The translations under genes were made by a program, and so were the position numbers. 64,000 nt of DNA, from the NCBI GenBank assembly GCA_016784025.1, contig JADHVL010000020.1:1-64000 (forward strand), written 5' to 3'. This document shows positions 60,816 to 64,000 of this stretch, piece after piece. Position 1 is the first letter of the stretch; each line of letters opens with the position of its first letter. The notes under the pieces are model-generated. The model was not told where the DNA came from. It did no database searches and worked only from the letters and a program-made list of their open reading frames with translations. Source of the stretch: Fidelibacterota bacterium. Its GTDB lineage: Bacteria; Fidelibacterota; UBA8477; JABMPR01.

Positions 60816-63119
60816 TCAATAAGCCGTTTCTGTGGCTTTGTTCTTTTGCATAAACTTCACTGAGAACAGAGCCAACATGATGAAAATCATAAAACTAAAA
60901 GCTGCAGCGTAGCCATATCGATACAAGTTGAAAGCAGCTCGATATACAAAACTCACCAGGATATGCGTTTGGTCTCCAGGTTGTCCACCATTGGACACCA
61001 GCCAGACCACATTGATATTATTGAAAGTCCAGACAATACCCAGAGTGATGGCAGGAATCATGACTGGTTTCAATAGTGGCAGCGTGATTTTCTTGAACTG
61101 TTGCCAGGCGGTGGCTCCATCAATGGAAGCAGCTTCATAAAGCTCCTGTGGAATGGATTGCAGGCCACCCAGGGCGATGATCATCATAAATGGGATACCT
61201 AGCCATACATTGGTAATGATGGTAGCAATAAAGGCGTTGGTTGGATCGATCAACCATGAAATGGGTTCAATCCCAAAAAATTTGTTCAGAATGATGTTTA
61301 CAGCACCATAGTCGATATTAAACATCCCTCGCCAGGTTAACGCCGTGATATAACTGGGAACAGCCCACGGTAATATCAGGAGTACACGGATGATTCCCTT
61401 CCCTGGTAGGGGTCGGTTGAGCAAGAGGGCCAACATGACGCCAAAAATGACGTGCAAAACCACATTCACCACGGTCCAGATAACCGTCCTTAAAAAGAAG
61501 TGATAGAACTGCGAGTCAGTCAGGACTTTTCCATATTGAGATAGACCAATAATTTGCCAGTCATTGACGGTGGTCAAGCCCATATTTGAAAATGAAATCA
61601 CCAGATTATAGAAAAATGGATAAACAACCACCCCAAAAATAAAGAGGGCAGCTGGTGCAACCATAAGAACCCCAAATCGGGATTCCTGAACCTGAACACC
61701 TGGTATACCACGGACAAGGGGAAGAATAAAGGCAACAAATAATTTGTATAGTGCCCAAATTACCAGAATAAGACCTCCGAGATAAACAAGAATAGCGCTG
61801 ATATTCACAGCATCCTGATCAATATCCTGCCCTTCGTATAGTTCAGCCACCTTTTGTACAGCAAGTTCTTGTTGGTAGGCCGCACCCTCTTCAGGTGTCA
61901 TGCTCCCACCAAGAACATTTTGATAGGCTGGTCGCATGGCATCCCAAATGGCTCTCATTTGGGGAGAGATGGGCATGGCTCTACCTCGACTCACCTGCTC
62001 TATGGAAGTCATGATCACAGGGTCTTCAGCGATCTGCGGGCGTTCCCTAACTTCAAAACGGGTGGGAATGGTAGCCAATCTGCTGGCATACTGAAACTGA
62101 GCATCTGCTCCAGTGAGAAACTTCATCAGTTCCACAACTTGTTTTTCCCGTTCACCACTCAAATAGGGATTCATATAGTATCCCTTGGTGGCAACCATAG
62201 GTGCTGGGAATAATCCAGTTTCATCGTTCACTGGCAGGACGGCCAGACCAAAATCCACATGGGGTGAATCCATATATTTGGCCCATGACCAGGCCCCATT
62301 GATAAGCATACCTGCTGCACCAGTATTAAATTTTGAGTCTGCAACATCGTAATCGCATTCTTTGGGAATAATGCCGTGGATGTCTCTCATATCCCTGACA
62401 AACTTGAAAGCTTTTACCGCCGCTTCATTATTCAGAGTAGGATTTTGATCTTCATCCATGACCCAGCCACCATAGGATGCATAAAAGGGCATAAAAAAGA
62501 AGGGTTCGGTGAAATTCCAGACCAAACCATATTGGTCAATCACCCCATCGCCATCTTTATCGATGGTCAGCTTTTTGCCAAACTCAATGAGTTCTTGCAG
62601 GGACTCTGGAGGTCGATCCAGACCGACCTCAGCAAAGAGGCGCTTGTTATAAACGAGAGCAAGGTGGTTCCCCAGTTCGTCACCGATCTGGTAGAGGTGA
62701 CCCTGATACCAGGTGAGGCCTTTGGGATCAAAGGCTGCTAATTCATCTTCTGAGAAAAAACTCTCCAGGGGTTTGATAATATTCATTTCCACAAGAGCAC
62801 CGGTAAAATCACTGGGGCCATATAGAAGATCAGGTCCACCCTCGGTAAAACCGGTGGCTGACATGTAGGCCATCCGGACCTCTTCATTTTCCTTGTAGAG
62901 CATATGGACACTGATGTCTGGATGGAGGCTTTCGTATTCGGCCACTAGATCATTCAGAACGGCACGACTGGGAGCTGGCATTGGGTGCCATAGGTGTAGC
63001 GTTGTTTTCTCGGCCCCCAAAAGGGTTCCAAGCAAGAGCACGCTTACCAAGAATTGGCGCAGAAATGTCAAGCTACGCTTGAAGTTTTGAATGAGATGTG
63101 ATGGAAAATATTCTATCAC
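60816..63119 (-). CDS. Fused maltodextrin-binding protein and MalF permease
   Basis: A 767-residue single polypeptide. Residues 1-35 are a signal or anchor (FLRQFLVSVLLLGTLLGAEK). About 36-425 form an extracellular solute-binding protein (family 1) with LHLWHPMP, ADLLYGPSDFTGALV-like lobe, ALVYNKRLFAEVGLDRPPESLQEL, a Ca-loop DKDGDGVIDQYG and GAAGMLINGAWSWAKY. After a helix (ILVYLGGLILVIWALYKLF) come residues 490-767, a MalF-type permease with the EAA loop EAASIDGATAWQQFKKITLPLLKP (about 658) and WTFNNINVVWLVSNGGQPGDQT. No stop or frame break separates the parts. The layout tethers one binding domain to each transporter. Partner: MalG. Confidence 0.93.
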   Translation of the reverse strand: MIEYFPSHLIQNFKRSLTFLRQFLVSVLLLGTLLGAEKTTLHLWHPMPAPSRAVLNDLVAEYESLHPDISVHMLYKENEEVRMAYMSATGFTEGGPDLLYGPSDFTGALVEMNIIKPLESFFSEDELAAFDPKGLTWYQGHLYQIGDELGNHLALVYNKRLFAEVGLDRPPESLQELIEFGKKLTIDKDGDGVIDQYGLVWNFTEPFFFMPFYASYGGWVMDEDQNPTLNNEAAVKAFKFVRDMRDIHGIIPKECDYDVADSKFNTGAAGMLINGAWSWAKYMDSPHVDFGLAVLPVNDETGLFPAPMVATKGYYMNPYLSGEREKQVVELMKFLTGADAQFQYASRLATIPTRFEVRERPQIAEDPVIMTSIEQVSRGRAMPISPQMRAIWDAMRPAYQNVLGGSMTPEEGAAYQQELAVQKVAELYEGQDIDQDAVNISAILVYLGGLILVIWALYKLFVAFILPLVRGIPGVQVQESRFGVLMVAPAALFIFGVVVYPFFYNLVISFSNMGLTTVNDWQIIGLSQYGKVLTDSQFYHFFLRTVIWTVVNVVLHVIFGVMLALLLNRPLPGKGIIRVLLILPWAVPSYITALTWRGMFNIDYGAVNIILNKFFGIEPISWLIDPTNAFIATIITNVWLGIPFMMIIALGGLQSIPQELYEAASIDGATAWQQFKKITLPLLKPVMIPAITLGIVWTFNNINVVWLVSNGGQPGDQTHILVSFVYRAAFNLYRYGYAAAFSFMIFIMLALFSVKFMQKNKATETAY

Positions 63120-63151
63120 CTTAATACTCCTCGGGACTCAAATGCGCGTTG

Positions 63152-64000
63152 TTAATATCTATCATCAATGCCGCTAGTAGCCATGGGCCAAAAATAGGTA
63201 AGTGCGTCATCAAGATGGGCACGCCAGGAACCCCATGAATGACCTTCGTGCCACGCTCTCCAGCGCAGGTTCCATTGATCATCATCCAATATCCCTTTCA
63301 GGGACATTGAGCTGTTATAAATGGAGGGCTCATAGGTACCTGCATCCATATAAATTTTTACTGGTAATACAGGGGAAGCCTCATATTGATCAATGAGATC
63401 TCCAAACCAGATTGCTGGAGAGAAAGCCCCGCAATTCCCAAATACATCAGGGTGTTGGACAGTAAATAAAAGTGAAGTCAGACCACCTGCACTCACACCA
63501 GCTACTGCTCGATATTCTGCTTCGGGCATGGTGCGGTATTGAGCATCAATCCACGGAACCAGTTCATTCACAAACATAGTCATGAAATCATAATCATATA
63601 AATATTCTTCGTTCCGATTGATGGGGTCAACAAAGATGGCAATGATAGGTGGAATGAGTTCTTGTGAGATCATAAAGTCCAAGACGTTCTCTGCAAATCC
63701 CAAATCAATTTGTTCACTTCCATCATGGAAGTAGATACTTCGATAACTTTGAGTTCCCTCAGCATAATCCGGCGGTGTGTAAACCCTTACTGCTCTTGTC
63801 CGACCCTGAGTTGTATCACTGAAAGTCGTCGACAATAATGAGCCGTGTGGAATGTTGTAGGATTCAATTTCAGGTGGTTGAATATAGGCTGCCATGGAAA
63901 GTTCGGAATTAGGCCCGTATCCACCGCTGCAGGTGCTGGGATTTAATGGATCCAAGATCCAATTGCCATTCACGACCAATTTGTAGTCTAGTCTGGCATC
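63152..64000 (-). CDS. Esterase with CBM48-like N-terminus (5' end beyond window)
   Basis: The reading frame is open to the window edge, so the N-terminus is missing; 282 codons are seen. The visible start (KLVVNGNWILDPLNPSTCSGGYGPNSEL) matches the end of an N-terminal CBM48/esterase E-set domain. The esterase-D/Fes fold follows: VYTPPDYAEGTQSYRSIYFHDGSEQ, IIAIFVDPINRNEEY, nucleophile GVSAGG, and catalytic His in WHEGHSWGSW. It may be an extracellular esterase, such as one acting on esterified glucans. It is first in the visible part of the glucan locus. Confidence 0.82.
   Translation of the reverse strand, partial: DARLDYKLVVNGNWILDPLNPSTCSGGYGPNSELSMAAYIQPPEIESYNIPHGSLLSTTFSDTTQGRTRAVRVYTPPDYAEGTQSYRSIYFHDGSEQIDLGFAENVLDFMISQELIPPIIAIFVDPINRNEEYLYDYDFMTMFVNELVPWIDAQYRTMPEAEYRAVAGVSAGGLTSLLFTVQHPDVFGNCGAFSPAIWFGDLIDQYEASPVLPVKIYMDAGTYEPSIYNSSMSLKGILDDDQWNLRWRAWHEGHSWGSWRAHLDDALTYFWPMATSGIDDRY

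Overview
The window reads as a chromosomal contig from a Gram-negative member of the FCB superphylum, most likely a Marinimicrobia-type bacterium (Neomarinimicrobiota). That assignment is an inference. It rests on three secreted proteins ending in a type IX secretion (T9SS) sorting domain with the motif NPFNPTT(T/I)I and a final KM(V/I)YL(R/K), on many lipoproteins, on an HdrD-like membrane Fe-S oxidoreductase, and on Cus/RND efflux of the large Bacteroidetes-like kind. No rRNA gene or taxonomic marker is present, so the exact phylum is open.

Layout. 1-1.4 kb: two small exported proteins on the minus strand, one DUF11-like, then about 1.6 kb of AT-rich sequence without a convincing gene. 3-7.9 kb: housekeeping genes on the plus strand (glucose-6-phosphate isomerase, EVE-domain protein, flavin reductase, membrane Fe-S oxidoreductase). 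7.9-8.6 kb: an array of imperfect, hairpin-bearing repeats of about 140-170 bp. 8.6-18 kb: KamA/EpmB-type radical SAM enzyme, FN3 lipoprotein, argF, hslVU, hflKC, a rhodanese-MauE pair, an E2 acyltransferase domain and tRNA-Lys(TTT). 18.1-19.6 kb: an islet bounded by a 29-bp direct repeat of the tRNA-Lys 3' end. It holds one class III cyclase-TM-OmpA gene split by an in-frame TAA. 19.8-25.4 kb: a FlbD-like small protein, a carboxyethylornithine synthase-like enzyme, a Kelch/T9SS protein, a nitroreductase and a lipoprotein. 25.6-38.6 kb: an unbroken minus-strand run of unrelated accessory genes. Between about 30.4 and 38.4 kb it is a gene-cassette array of an integron, with six attC-like sites, a type II toxin-antitoxin pair as first cassette and a decayed integron integrase at the array head. 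38.6-43.3 kb: a membrane zinc-ribbon protein, a TPR/HTH protein, a fused peptide-type ABC ATPase and a small membrane protein. 43.4-51.7 kb: a copper/silver-type efflux operon (Cys-rich exported protein, CusC, CusB, CusA, HMA chaperone, DUF6122, metal-binding lipoprotein). 51.9-64 kb: an alpha-glucan uptake and degradation locus (debranching-type lipoprotein, T9SS alpha-amylase, lipoprotein alpha-amylase, MalG, a fused MalE-MalF polypeptide and an esterase cut by the window end).

How genes work together. The glucan locus would hydrolyse starch- or glycogen-like polymers on the cell surface (two GH13 enzymes plus a debranching enzyme). It would import the products through a MalEF/MalG ABC importer whose binding protein is fused to a permease; the ATPase is not in view. 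The efflux operon would collect Cu/Ag in the periplasm and export it across both membranes. The integron segment is the most unusual part. Cassette boundaries can be verified inside the sequence because the 5' core of a cassette should match, as a reverse complement, the R'' box of its own attC; two cassettes match perfectly (9/9 and 8/8 bases) and two more nearly so. The cassettes carry mostly exported proteins, including one of about 800 residues.
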